64,000 bases of DNA from Malania oleifera (Eukaryota; Streptophyta; Magnoliopsida; Santalales; Ximeniaceae): positions 6,417,764 to 6,481,763 of the forward strand of contig NC_080422.1 of the NCBI RefSeq assembly GCF_029873635.1, given 5' to 3'. Position 1 is the stretch's first letter; every line of letters starts with the position of its first letter. This document shows positions 1-11,889 of this stretch, one piece after another. The notes under the pieces are model-generated. The model was given only the letters and a program-made list of their open reading frames with translations, was not told the DNA's origin and did no database searches. The translations under genes and the position numbers were made by a program.

Positions 1-2
1 TC

Positions 3-178
3 AGTTAGCATATCTCCCTAATTAAGTTAATTGACCAATCTCCATGATTTAGGCAAATCTCCATGATTTGTGTAATTATTGAGTTACCTTTGTGAGCTTG
101 TCTCCTTTACCTATAAAAGGATGACTCTTGTACAGTTTCATATATACAAAGAATAATATAGTTTTCTTAGTTCTAACA
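3..178 (+). repeat. 5' LTR of the short-LTR copia element
   Basis: Nearly identical to 3830-3986 along its length. It is 19 bp longer because a segment around 'ccatgatttaggcaaatct' is duplicated in tandem. The expected initial TG reads AG. It contains a TATA-like 'ctataaaagg' near 112-121. Confidence 0.85.
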
Positions 179-187
179 TGGTATCAG
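179..187 (+). other. Left half of a split tRNA primer-binding site
   Basis: TGGTATCAG directly follows the 5' LTR. The sequence resumes after the nested insertion as ATCAGAGCC at 2281-2289. Without the insertion and its duplication the site reads TGGTATCAGAGC, the usual plant initiator-Met tRNA primer site of LTR retrotransposons. Confidence 0.85.
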
Positions 188-1825
188 TGTAACGACCTGC
201 TATTTAACTGGGTTTTTATTTTTATTTTTTATACTATGACATTTAACATGTTCTGATACCATACTGGATTAAACCCAATCATCAATCTGAGCAGCGAGAA
301 ATAAAAATCAAATAAACATAACTATATGTAATTATATACAATACCAGAGTGTTAAAGTGATTCCCAAAATATACATATATGTATGTTCCCCAAAATACCC
401 TCAACTGGCTGGGGCTATACAAAAATACTCCAAAAACATGCTCACTATCTACTGTTAGGGCAGTACTGCAACCCCTCTATCTGCGAGCCTAATCTGCTCG
501 CCTACTTGGGTCACCTGAAAAATGTTAAATTAATTGGGATGAGCCAACGCTCAGTAAAACGAAATATGTTATTCCTAGTATGTGGAAAATGAGTTACAAT
601 ATTATGAAAATGTGTTTCTATATAATCATGTATAACTAGATCTATGAATAATATACAAATAACAGAAACCACTACCAATTCTATATTGCTTAACATATCT
701 GTAATTTTAGGTTACTAGTCAAAATACTTCTAATGTACATAAGTATATTCTTTGTCTCTGCAAATCTGTATATACATAATAATAACTGAAACTTCACTGT
801 GGATAACTGTGTGTCATAATTTAACCCCTCATGACAGGGTTGTGCGGCCCGTAGGCAGGATCTACCTTGGCTGGCCGACCATGGTAAACCACTATACTCC
901 CTCATTCTGATATGCCCTCCTCAACCCATATCTAATGGGGAGCCTGTCCACGTCAGGATAGTATACGATCGACCTACTACCACGTATTATCTGAATAGGT
1001 GGTTGCACTCTGAACTGAATATCTGTAGCTACGGTACCGTGCTTTGTTGTATGGTCCTACAGGGTCTAATACTATATAATAGATTTCTATATACAACTAA
1101 CTATTTTACTATGATTCTGTAATAATTGTATTAACCATGACACTATAATAAACTGTAATTGTATCATTTGTATTTCTGAATTGAACTGTAATTTGTAAGT
1201 CATGGTACTGAAAACTGTATAATCATGGTACTGAAAACTGTATAATTATGATATTGAAAACTGTATAATCATGGTATTCTGTAATTACTATAAAACATAA
1301 CCAATGGCTGTATATTCTGTGAAACATATCCTGAAATACTGTAAAACATGTTTCTTTACTATACCCCTATTCTCAAGCCACACAGAAATTTTAAACATAT
1401 TATATATAAATAATAAACTGTATAAATTTCTGTTGTGAATAGTCATATGATAAAAACGTATAGGTTATACTGAAACATAGTAAAATTGCCTAACAGAACA
1501 TATTTCCCTTGCCTGTTTCCTGCTAAAAATCCCCTACTATAACGGGTTCTACACCCGCATAATTCTCTACTCAACACCCTGAAAATCACATTTTTCAGAA
1601 CATAATATCAATATTTCTTGACCTACATCATTTCCTACAACTGTCGGAAGGCCAAAAACTGAATAAAAGACCTTACCCTGGATTTGAGATGAATTCCAAC
1701 TTCATTTTACCAACGATCCGTTCCGACAGACTTGAAGAGAACTCCACCAAGAACATCGTGGTGGCCTTAGATCGTCGATCCGGTGACTAACGGGGCCAGA
1801 ATCAAAGAGAGAAGGGGAAAGGGCC

Positions 1826-1829
<4 letters not shown>

Positions 1830-1905
<76 letters not shown>
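1830..1905. repeat. (AG)n microsatellite
   Basis: About 38 AG units. It lies in the leader just downstream of the TATA box of the minus-strand solo LTR, the same place where other LTRs here carry CT tracts. Confidence 0.95.
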
Positions 1906-1907
<2 letters not shown>

Positions 1908-1948
1908 GGTTTGCGGCTGAATTTCTGCGATTAAAATCAGTTTAGGGC

Positions 1949-2210
1949 TATTTATACTGCGGGATTCATCGACGAGCCACGTCACCTCATCGATGAGTCC
2001 TTAAGTAATTTCGTCGACGAACCTTACCCTTCGTTGACGAAATTCGGAGTGGCCCAAATTCTTCTCTCGGTATCTTCTCGTTGACGAGTCGTAGCTTCAT
2101 CAACGAGGTCCCCTTATGCACTCGTCGACAAACTCCCTGTGTTCGTCGACGAGGTCCTATGGAAAATCTTTTGGGTTATTCCTTCGTGTTCGTCGATGAA
2201 GTCGGTTGCC
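1949..2210 (-). promoter_or_regulatory. LTR promoter: GTCGAC palindrome cluster plus TATA box
   Basis: On the minus strand, repeated imperfect copies of TTCGTCGACGAA, several with one or two transitions, lie immediately upstream of a TATAAATA box (1949-1956). The same geometry recurs in the other gypsy LTRs. Promoter function is inferred from position; no activity can be read from sequence. Confidence 0.6.
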
Positions 2211-2285
2211 TCCTTCTGTTACTGTTTGCATTTCTCTCCCTCGTTATTATTTAAATACTATTATTCTTCGGATCACTACAATCAG

Positions 2286-2734
2286 AGCCTTCAAAACCTT
2301 AAGTTTTGGAATTAACCTCCCAGCGCCACATGCAACATCACATCATTGACGTCTCCACCCACTTGAATGGGCATGGTCCTCTCTTGGCTGCATCTCTATT
2401 TTCCAGCATCTTTCCACAGTACTCTATCGGCTCTGTCATGCAGTAGTCGCCAATGTCATCACTCCGATCATCTCCTTCAGACATCTCAGTTCATCTCAAT
2501 CTCCAGCAACTTCTGGGCAGTCTTTGGCCATACCTGCCTTCTCTAACCTCATCTCAGTACACCGTTCAATCTCCGGCGTCATCTCAATAGGTTCTTAATT
2601 TTCTGGCAGTGTTTTTTCGGCAACGTTTTTCCAGCGTTGTCTCTCTCAATCTCTGGCACTCTCTCATCATTGTGTTCTCCATCGTCTCCTTTGGGCGATT
2701 TCTCGTCTGGTAGAAACTTCCATCGCCACTACAG
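2286..2734 (+). other. Leader of the copia element, no coding domain recognised
   Basis: Pyrimidine-rich sequence with repeated 'atctcc(a/g)gc' phrases between the primer-binding site and the reverse transcriptase remnant. Gag, protease and integrase would normally lie between these points and are not visible, so a large internal deletion ends near 2735. Confidence 0.55.
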
Positions 2735-3780
2735 CAAGCTCACCGTGCTTGGTTGGCCAAGTTTAGCTCCACTGTTGCACACCTTGGGTTTGCTTCTAGC
2801 CCCTATGATTCAGCTCTTTTTACCCGTCACACTGCTATTGGCATCACTATTCTACTACTTTATGTTGATGATATGATCATTACTGGTGATGATACTTTTG
2901 GTATTCATGAGTTTAAACAATTTTTGTGTCATTAGTTTGAGATGTAAGACCTCAGTTCTCTTAGCTACTTCCTCAGCTTAGAAGTGTCCCCTACCTTTGA
3001 TGGCTACTCTTTGACCCAAGCCAAGTATGCTTCTGATCTTCTCACAGGTGCTGGTCTCACAAATTGTAAGATAGCTGATAGTCCGCTGGAGCCCAACATC
3101 AAACTCCATCCTATTGATGGGGAGGTCCTTCCCAATGCCACTCGTTACTGACAGTTTGTTGGGAGCTTGATTTATCTCATTGTCACTAGACTAGACATTG
3201 CCTATGTAGTGCACCTTGTTAGGCAGTTTATGTCGGCTCCTTGTTCCATTCACTATGCAGCTGTTCTTTGCATCTTACGATATGTGAAGGGAACATTATT
3301 TCATGGGCTTTTTTTCCCTCTCACTCATCCTTGACATTGCAGGTTTATTCTGATGCTGATTGGGCAGGGGACCCTACTGATCGTCAGTCTATCACTAGTT
3401 TCCTTTTTCTACTTGGTGACTCTCTTTTCTCTTGGCGGAGCAAAAAGCAGACTGTCGTTGCTCGTTTTAGCACTGAGGCTGAGTATCAGGCCCTTGCTGA
3501 TACTACTTCTGAGCTTCTTCGGCTTCGTTGGCTTCTCCAAGATATGGGTGTTCCTCAGCCCTTGAGCACTCCGCTTTATTGTGACAATCATAGTGCTGTC
3601 TAGATCGCTCATAACGATGTCTTTCATGAATGCACCAAACACATCGAGATTAATTGTCATTTTGTGCGTCATCATCTTCAGGAAGGGACACTTCACCTCT
3701 TGTCAGTTCCTTCGGCTGATCAGTTGGACAATATCTTCACGAAGGCTCATCCACCTGGTCACCATTGTGCTTTAGTCTGC
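2735..3780 (+). pseudogene. Copia reverse transcriptase (3' part) and RNase H remnant
   Basis: Decayed end of a Ty1/copia polyprotein. The reverse transcriptase catalytic motif YVDDMIITGDD is readable around 2860-2895, followed by the copia thumb/connection region (the 'GSLIYL' and 'RYVKGTL' signatures near 3160-3300). RNase H follows with VYSDADWAGDPTDR (about 3340-3385), FSTEAEYQALA (about 3466-3498) and DNHSAV near 3585, then the usual 'TKHIEI..HFVR' tail to about 3670. Stops and at least one frame change break the frame, for example TGA at 3149-3151, a frame change between about 3310 and 3340, and TAG at 3601-3603. The polymerase fingers and everything upstream are absent. This is a dead remnant. 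Confidence 0.88.
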
Positions 3781-3829
3781 GAACTCTAGTTGACATCTTC
3801 GATACCACCTTGAGTTTGGGGGAGAGGGA

Positions 3830-3986
3830 TGTTAGCATATCTCCTTTATTAAGTTAATTGACCAATCTCCATGATTTGTGTAATTACTGAGTTACCTTTG
3901 TGAGCTTGCCTCTTTCACCTATAAAAGGATGGCCCTTGTACAGTTTCATATATACAAAGAATAATATAGCTTTCTTAGTTCTAACA
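3830..3986 (+). repeat. 3' LTR of the short-LTR copia element
   Basis: 157 bp, TGTTAGC...CTAACA, preceded by a purine-rich tract 'gtttgggggagagggat'. It matches 3-178 except for the 19-bp duplication in the latter and scattered substitutions. Confidence 0.88.
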
Positions 3987-5775
3987 TTTTCAAATAAGAC
4001 TTAATAAAAATTAGTTCATAATCCAATGTTCTGTATAGTTGTCTAACAATTTTATAGATTTTTACCACCAAGTGATCATATGTAGCATATTTGGCAACAT
4101 ATAATTAGATAATGAATTTTACTATTTTAAAATTTATTATTTTATATTTTAGTAGGATATGGAGCTGCATAAATTCTATATATGTCATTTTACAAACTTG
4201 TGAAAAAGAATAATATGTTCTTTTAAATCAAACATTATTTCAAGAAATTTTTATGTTGAATTCATAATAATAGTCATAAATTAAACAATATAGTAGTCAT
4301 AAATTAGATTAAATTCAAGAATCTACCCTCTCTTTGGTTTTCAGAATGAAACTGAAAAAGAATCAAAGGAGGAATGGAATCAAGGTAGGAATGAAATTGC
4401 TTTAGGAATGTGATTATGCGTTTGGTTAGTAACATGGAATGATTATAGGAATTCAATTTCAATTTCTATCCAACATTTGGTATTCTTTAATGATTTTTGT
4501 AATGAAATAAAAATAATAAGTCATTTTTTTCATTAAAATCCCTCGTACATAATTATTTATTTTTTTATTACTATTTTTATTTTTTAATAATTTTATTAGT
4601 TTTAATATTATTTTTATTATTTTTATTTTTATACTAAATGTTATCCTTAAAATAATAATGATTATTATTTTTTATTTTTTTAATATTATTGTTCCTTTTG
4701 TTATTATTATTATTATTATATAGTAATAATTATTATTTCCATTGCAATTATCATTAGTTTTATTATTTTTTATTTTTAATAATTATTGTCCTTAAAAAAG
4801 TTATAATTATTATTTTTGCACTTTTTATTATTTTCCTCTTTGTTATTACCATTTTATACTCATAAATATTATTATTAGTATTTTATTATTGTTATTGTAA
4901 TTATCATTTTTATTGTTTTTATAATACTAAGAACAATTAGTATTATTGTAGAAGTTGTTGTTTTATTATTATATTATAATTGTGATTTTTATTTGTGTAA
5001 TTATTTTTTTTTATTGTTTTTATTACTATATTTATTATTTTTATAATAATTATTATCCTTAAAATGATAATTAATTTTTATTATTATTGTTCTTGTTGTT
5101 ATTATTTACAATAACAAATATTATTCTTATCATAGTTATTATTAGTTGTTATTATTTTTTATTATATAATAATTATTAACCTTAAAAAGACAACAACTAT
5201 TATTTTGGCATTTTCTTATTATTTATAATGTTCTTGTTGTTATCATTATTTGAATTGTAAAAAATTATTATTTATTATTAATTATTGTTTTAGTAATAAT
5301 AATAATAATTAGTATTATTATTTATTGTTGTTTTTGTTTAATTATTTTTTATTAATTTCATAATAATGATTATTATTAGTGTAATAATTTTTATTTTTAT
5401 TACTATTTTTAATTATTTTTATAATAATTATTATCCTTAAAATAATTATTATTATTTTGGTTTATTATTATTAATAATGCTCTTGTTGTTATTATTATTT
5501 TGTAATAATAAATGTTATTTATTGTTATTGCAATTATCATTAGTTATTATTATTTTTATTATAATAGTAATAATAATTTGTATTATTGAAATTTGCTGTT
5601 TTTAGAATTTTTTATTATAAAATGAGTTTGATTCCATGAAATGAAAATCAATTCCAACCTATATGGACTAATTCACGGAAATAGTATTCTGATCAGAATA
5701 CAATTTTATTCTTAATTCTACAAACCAAATATAGGAATGTGTTTCCATCCCTAAGATTTGATTCCATTGACATCA
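3987..5775. other. AT-rich, TTA/ATT-rich filler; possible degenerate inverted-repeat element
   Basis: No gene seen. About 4490-5620 is dominated by runs of ATT/TTA trinucleotides with 'aataattattatcctta' phrases recurring on both strands. The flanks (about 4330-4460 and 5630-5775) share GGAATG/TTTGGTT-type words in opposite orientation, as in some plant MITEs, but I could not define clear ends or a target duplication. Confidence 0.45.
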
Positions 5776-8700
5776 GACACCTCGGGGTGGTCAGCAAAGG
5801 AATACCACCTCGGCACGAGTATATGCATTGAAACTCGGAGATGGAGGTGGCTGGAGACATCATGACAAGTACCATTTCAATTCTGTCATTTAAAGCTACT
5901 ACATTGATTCAGGGGCGACCCATTCCTTTATCGCCCGAGAATTCGTAAAATTGTGTGGATTTGAAACTCAGCGGTTGGGGGTTAGTTTATCAGTAGATAC
6001 ACCATTAGGGGTCGTGGGAACATGCGATAAAGTACTTAGCAATTATCCAGTGTGTATTCAGGGGAGGATTTTAATGGCTGATCTAGTTGTCTTGGATATG
6101 TATGGATTCGAGGGGATATTGGGTATGGACTGGCTAGCCGCTCACTATGCCAGTATAGATTGTCATCGGAAAGAGGTTGTGTTCATACCTCCAGGGGACA
6201 GGAGTACAGGTTTGTGGGATCTTGTGTGCGTACCCGACCATAGTTGTTATCCACCATTCAAGCAAGGCGACTGCTGTTAGACAGTTGTTAGGGTTTTATG
6301 GCTTGTCTAAAGGCGGTTTCAGAAGGAGAGTTAAGGATGGAGGATATCCCGATAGTAAGGTATTTTCCTAATGTTTTTCTTGAGGATTTTTCGAGACTAC
6401 CTCCTGATCGTGAGGTAGAGTTTTCTATTGATCGAGTACCGAGGACAGAATCGATTTCAAAAGCATCGTAAAGAATGGCACTGGCAGAATTAAAGGAATT
6501 GAAGGATCAATTGAAAGAATTGTTAGACAGGGGATTTATTCGGCACAGCATGTCACCTTGGGGAGTGCCAGTATTATTTGTGAAAAATAAAGATGGGTCG
6601 ATGAGAATGTGCATTGACTACTGTGAAATTAACAAAGTGACTGTCAAGAATAAATTCCCGCTTCCCTGCATCGACGATTTGTTTGATCAATTTCAGGGGA
6701 CACAAGTTTTCTCAAAGATAGATTATCGATCTGGGTATCATTAAGTAAAAGTCAGATCAAAGGATGTTTCTAAAACAACATTCAAGACTTGGTATGGCCA
6801 TTGTGAATTCTTGGTTATGCCGTTTGGATTGACAAATGCTCCTGCGGTATTTATGAATTTAATGAACAGGGTTTTTCACCAGTATCTAGATCAGTTTGTG
6901 GTGGTATTTATTGACGATATACTGGTGTATTCAAAGAGCCTAGAAGAGCACGAAGAACATCTGAGAAGAGTACTTCAGATACTGAGGGAAAGAAAACTGT
7001 TTACGAAATTTAAGAAGTGCTCTGGCTAGAGCAGGTTACCTTCCTTGGACATGTGATCTCCAGGGGTGGTATCTCAATAGACTCAAGTAAGATCGAGGCA
7101 ATAGTAGATTGGGTACGACCAAAGAATGTACAGGAAATTAGAAGTTTTTTGGGATTGGCTGGATACTACCGTAGGTTCGTTGAGGGTTTCTCTAAATTGT
7201 CGGGTCCATTGATAAGGATAACTAGAAAAGGGGTAAAATTTGAATGGTCAGATGAATGCAAGCAGAGCTTCCAGGAGCTGAAGCAGCAACTCATCACTGC
7301 ACTGGTGTTGACGATTTCTTTAGGAGAGGAGGGTTTCGTGATTTACAGTGATGTATCACATAAAGGGCTTGGTTGTGTTCTGATGCAGAAGGGGAAAGTT
7401 ATAGCATATGCCTAAAGTCAGTTGAAAGATTATGAGAAGAATTACCCTACCCATGATTTGGAGCTGACAGCGGTAGTGTGTGCACTAAAGATTTGGCGCC
7501 ATTATCTTTGTGAGGGTAGGTGTGAAATTTTTACGAACCATAAGAATTTGAAATACTTTTTCAAGCAGAAAGAGTTGAACATGAGGCAAAGGAGATGATT
7601 AGAGTTGATAAGGGATTACGATTGCACCATTAGTTACCCCCCGGGAAAGGCAAATGTAGTGGCTGATGCTTTGAGTTGGAAATCAGTGAGTGCATCAATA
7701 TTTGTAGTGGAGATCCAGCATCCTACTCGGATGGATCTGGAGAGACTGGGGATAAAACTCGTGGATGGTGAACATCAGGTCTTTATTGCCAATCTGGTAT
7801 TGCAATCGACTTTACAGGAAAGAATTAAAGCAGTATAGAGGAGTGATGCAAAATTGGTAGAGCTGATAGCGAAAGTACAAGATGGTTTGAAGGAAGATTT
7901 TAGTATCTCAGATGATGGGGCCTTGAGGTTCCGTACCAGGTTATGTGTACCTACCGATCCTGAGATTAAGAAAGTGATTTTGGAGGAAGCATACCAATCA
8001 TTGTATACGGTACATCCTGATAGCACTAAAATGTACAAGGATCTTCGGGATTCATTTTTGTGGAGCAGAATGAAAAGAGAAATTGTCAAGTTCGTAGCAT
8101 AGTGTTTGACATGCCAGCAGATGAAAATTGAACATCAAAGATCGGTGGGGTCATTCTAGCCGCTGTATATTCCTGAATGGAAGTGGGAGCATATAACGAT
8201 GGATTTTGTCACTGGGTTACTGTCGGTGCTTCATGGACAAAACGCCATTTGGGTAGTGGTAGATTGACTTACGAAGACTGCCCATTTTTTGCCTATTAGA
8301 GTTAACTGCTCTTTAAACCGGTTGGCAGAGTTATATATTCAGGAGATAGTGAGAATGCATAGCATGCCTGTGTCCATAGTTTCAGACCGAGACCCACAGT
8401 TAACATCCCATTTCTGGAGAAGTTTGCAAGAGGCCATGGGTTCTCAATTTTCATTCAGAACTGCATTTCATCCTCAGATAAATGGATAGACGGAGAGGAT
8501 GATACAGATATTGGAGGATATGCTATGTGCATGCAAGCTGGACTTTGAAGGCAATTGGTTACGATTTATACCATTTGTTGAGTTTGCGTATAATAACAGC
8601 TATCAGACCAGCATTAGGATGACACCATTTGAGGCATTATATGGAAGGAGGTTTCCATCCCCATTATATTATGATGATATTGGAGAGAGACAGATATTGG

Positions 8701-9252
8701 GACTATAGCTAATATAGCAGAATCAGGAAAAGGTTAGACTCATCAAAGATAGAATCAATGCAGCGTAGAGCCGGCAGAAGAGTTGCGCCAACAATCGTCA
8801 GCGAGAGTTGGAGTTTGACATAGGGGATCATGTGTTCTTAAAAGTGGCAATGTTGAAAGGTGTTATGAAATTCAAGAGGAAGGGTAAATTTAGCCCTAGA
8901 TATATTGGGCCATTTGAGATTCTGGAGAGAGTAGGTCCGATTTCTTACAGGTTGGCTCTGCCACCTTTTTTGTCTAGAATCCATGATGTATTTCATGTTT
9001 CAATGTTGAGGAAATACATCCCAGATCCCTCCCATGTGATCAGATATGGGGCACTGGAGCTCATTGATGCTTTATCTTATGAAGAAGTGTCAGTGCTGAT
9101 TTAGGATTGGAAAGAACAAGAGTTGCATACGAAAAGTATACCGTTGGTAAAAGTTCTATGGCACAACCATGCAGTAGAGGAGGCCTCTTGGGAGTTAAAG
9201 GAGCAGATGTGCTAGAGATATCCGCACTTGTTCGACGGAAATCAGAGTTAAG
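5776..9252 (+). pseudogene. Gypsy A pol remnant: protease, RT, RNase H, integrase, chromodomain
   Basis: Retrotransposon polyprotein, non-functional. The protease active site is readable as IDSGATHSF (about 5903-5929), followed by GMDWLAAHYASIDCHRK (about 6124-6174). Reverse transcriptase runs from about 6478 with MRMCIDY, the catalytic [11 protein letters not shown] at 6907-6939 and '[10 protein letters not shown]'. RNase H follows (about 7335-7640), then integrase with the catalytic Asp in MDFVTG (near 8200), SDRDPQLTS (near 8380) and the Glu in QILEDML (near 8510). The end carries a chromodomain-like VKVLWHNHAVEEASWE (about 9146-9193). Breaks include a lost stretch at about 7015-7025 and many stops at conserved residues: TGA for Trp at 7596-7598, TAG for Gln at 8157-8159, TAA at the YHQVKV site near 6742. 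Gag is represented only by its tail. Confidence 0.9.
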
Positions 9253-9480
9253 GTATGTAATTTAATTTGTATAATGTTGGTTAGGTAGTATTTAGAATTT
9301 AATGGTTTTGGGGAGAATTTATTTCAATGGTTGTAATCTCCCAGGACCCTTTGTAACCACGGTATTCCTGCGCCATAAGTGAGGGTAAGTAATAAAATAC
9401 ATAACTAATTTTTCTTCAGTGGATGGTGTATATTATAGATAATAAATTTCGAGGATAAAATTTTTATAAGGAGGGGAGAA
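9253..9480 (+). other. Gypsy A 3' untranslated region and polypurine tract
   Basis: Non-coding stretch with the phrases 'accacggtattcctgcgcca' and 'atttcgaggataaaat', which recur before the 3' LTRs of elements B and C. It ends in the polypurine tract 'aaggaggggagaa' (9468-9480), immediately followed by the LTR. Confidence 0.8.
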
Positions 9481-11889
9481 TGTAGAGTCCCAGAAAATTA
9501 TAGAAAATAAATAATAAAGGAAAAGGAGAGAAAAAGAATTTTTCATAAGGAGCTTAGCAAGGTCTCGTCGACGAACGCAGAGCGCTCGTCAACGAGAATC
9601 CTTCTTGGGCTAGTCGATGGGAACTTGTGTCTCGTCAACAACAGTTTAGCAAAAGGGGTCAGCAGAGCCTAAAGTTTGTCGACGAGGGTTACGAGTTCGT
9701 CGACAAACTCCCTTCATAGACTCATCGACGAGGTGATGTGTCTCGTCGACGAATCCGACTCTTATAAATAAGCTGCGGATTAGCGAGAAAATTTCATGTA
9801 GCTTATTTCTTTCTCTCTCTAAACTCGTCCCTCTCCCCTTTTCTCTAGAATTCCAGCTTCGTTAAAGCCCCGATCAATGATCGGAAGGTACCACGCTACT
9901 TTTGGGAAGATTCTCTTCAAGTCTACTGGAGTAGTTCATTGGTTAGGCCAACTTGGGCACCATCCCAAAATTAGGGTAAGTAAGAGATTTAAGAGTATTA
10001 TGGTTGTTTGGAGAATTTTAAATGTAGGTAGTATTATACTGAAATTGTTGTGGGAAATGAGGTGTTTAATTTGGTTAAAATATGATTTGTAGGCTTTTGA
10101 GTTGGGAACGCCGAGGAGAGTCAAATTAGGTGTTGTTATGAGTATCTCAGTAAGTCAGGTAAGGGGAATAAATTATAGCAGTAATTTTACATAAATTATG
10201 GGTTGAGAAATATGTGAAATGGTATATGATATTTTACCTGAAATTTATTTATAATATAAATATCAGAAGAAATTTGTATGGCATATGAATTATGTTGGAA
10301 AATGTTTAAACTAGGATAAATGAATTATCCTGTGGAATATGTGATATTGAAATGTGTTATAATATGAGAATTGAATTGTGGAAAAAATGATAAAAGTGAA
10401 ATATGTAGGAAATGTATTTTCTGAGAAAATGAGGGAATGTGAAATATGTGAATGTGTTCGAGAAACATTGAATATTTGTGAAAAGAGATATTTATAAGAT
10501 AAATATTGAAATGATAAATGTGTTGAGAATATTTGTTTTGAAATGTGTATATTGTAATGTAAAATTCTGCAATATGAATATGAGGAGTGTGAACATGTGA
10601 AACATGATGATAAGAAATATGGAAATGGGAAATGTGAATATTGCATGTTTATTCTGCAATATGTATTCTAAATTGTGAGAGATGAAATATGGAATTCTGC
10701 ACGAGGAATACAAACATGAAATGGATGAAATGCCAATACCACATAATGATTGTTGGTATATGGCCGTGAAACCCTGATGGATGGATATGGAAACCCTAAT
10801 GATGGGTTATGATATTGAGAGCACGGTACCATCGCTAGTGGAGCAGTGCAACCACACGGGCGCGTGGAGCGTGTGGCTTGGTAGTAGGCTGAGCTGTATA
10901 GTAGAGTTGTTGTACCCCCTGAGTTCGGATCAGGGCTTTGGCCAACCAGTCGTATTACATACATGAGATATATGATAAAATTTGACTTAACCGGGTCAGC
11001 CAGCCGCAGTTAGGTCCACTTTTAGGCCGCACAACCCCGACCATGGGGGGAGTATGACATGAAGAAAAATCCTCAGGGTAGCCATGAGTTACAAACACAG
11101 CGGTGTGGGTTACCGAGAATACTCATGTGCTAGAAATGGAAATGGAAAAGGAAAGGAATTGGAAATGGAAATGAACATGAAAAGGGAATAGGAATGAAAT
11201 GGGAAATCAATAACGTGAGTTAATAAATAATTAAAGTGAAGTAAACTCAACGCCAGAGGGCTTATTGAGTAAGGTGAGTACTCTGATAAGTATCAGTTCT
11301 AACTGAACTCGGGTAAATCGGGTTAGGTTGCAGATGATATCAGAGTAGAAGGAAGCTACTTGTATGGACAGGTAAGTTTTCCTATTCTCAGGAACTTCGC
11401 GGGTAAATTTGGGTTATATTGAATGATTTTGGTAATGAAAGTAAAAGCCTTTGAAAGCTTCTTTTGTATATCTATATGAAAGTAAATGTGGAATGGTATA
11501 TTTTCTCAGATAATACTGACACTAGTATGCTTATATGTTATGATATAAAGAATCTCATATTGCCATACACTGTAAATAATTTATTCCGCCTTACTGAGAT
11601 GTGTCTCACCCAATTATTTAAATATTTCAGGAAACCGAGATCGAGCTGGTGATAGAGCTCCTAGATAGAGTGGAGATGATACCTTGAACTATAGGGTGAG
11701 TGTGTAACTAGGGATGGATGAATTCTCCTAGAGTTTTGTTATTTTGGGGATGTATGTTGATGTATAAACTTCTAGTTAGTAGACACTCTAGTATGGGTAT
11801 TCACTGTGATGTATATTAATATTTGTGATTTTCGCTGATAGGAATATTGGTATGATCATTTTATCCAGTACCCACCTCGGGTCGGGTCA
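9481..11889 (+). repeat. 3' LTR of gypsy element A
   Basis: Starts TGTAGAGTCCC right after the polypurine tract. It carries the palindrome cluster, TATA box, 'gccgcacaacccc' block (about 11026-11038) and the 'tactgagatgtgtctcaccca' region (about 11591-11611) in the same order as the LTRs of B and C. The 3' edge is uncertain: I place it at 'cgggtcgggtca', after which copia-type LTR sequence begins. No partner LTR or target duplication is available to fix it. Confidence 0.75.
9565..9770 (+). promoter_or_regulatory. LTR promoter of gypsy A: palindrome cluster and TATA box
   Basis: Several close copies of CTCGTCGACGAA, some with transitions, end just before a TATAAATA box at 9763-9770. A CT-rich leader follows at about 9806-9846. 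Confidence 0.6.

Larger units (their letters stand above)
188..2280 (-). mobile_element. Solo LTR, gypsy type, inserted in the copia primer-binding site
   Basis: The 2093-bp unit begins TGTAACGACC and ends ATCACTACA on the plus strand and is flanked by a perfect 5-bp duplication ATCAG (183-187 and 2281-2285). Read on the minus strand it has the layout of the other gypsy LTRs in the window: a cluster of TCGTCGACGA-like palindromes, a TATA box (1949-1956), a CT-rich leader, then a distal block related to 'gggccgcacaacc'. There is no internal region, so it is a solo LTR left by LTR-LTR recombination. Confidence 0.88.
3..3986 (+). mobile_element. Ty1/copia element with short LTRs, internally deleted
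   Basis: Two directly repeated LTRs (3-178 and 3830-3986) bracket a copia interior that keeps only a leader, the end of reverse transcriptase and RNase H. Gag, protease and integrase are missing, so the element cannot move by itself. The 3' LTR begins TGTTAGC and ends CTAACA and is preceded by a polypurine tract (about 3817-3829). The bases after it are TTTTC, and the two bases visible before the 5' LTR are TC, which fits a 5-bp target duplication lying mostly outside the window. A gypsy-type solo LTR is nested at 188-2280. Confidence 0.85.
5776..11889 (+). mobile_element. Ty3/gypsy element A, 5'-truncated
   Basis: Contains the end of gag, a decayed protease-RT-RNase H-integrase region and one LTR in the plus orientation. 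The 5' LTR and most of gag are missing: similarity to the other gypsy elements in the window begins abruptly near 5776, at the Arg/Gly/Gln-rich gag end. Domain order (integrase after RNase H) gives Ty3/gypsy. A chromodomain-like tail after integrase suggests a chromovirus of the Tekay/Del type; that lineage call is inference. Confidence 0.85.

Noticed and set aside
4490-5620. Long ATT-rich tract as a possible matrix attachment or centromeric satellite
   Set aside because: No regular period and no diagnostic motif; it is best left as low-complexity filler.
10311-10964. Overlapping minus-strand frames of 73-111 residues
   Set aside because: Within the gypsy A LTR, AT-rich low-complexity readings opposite to the element's orientation.
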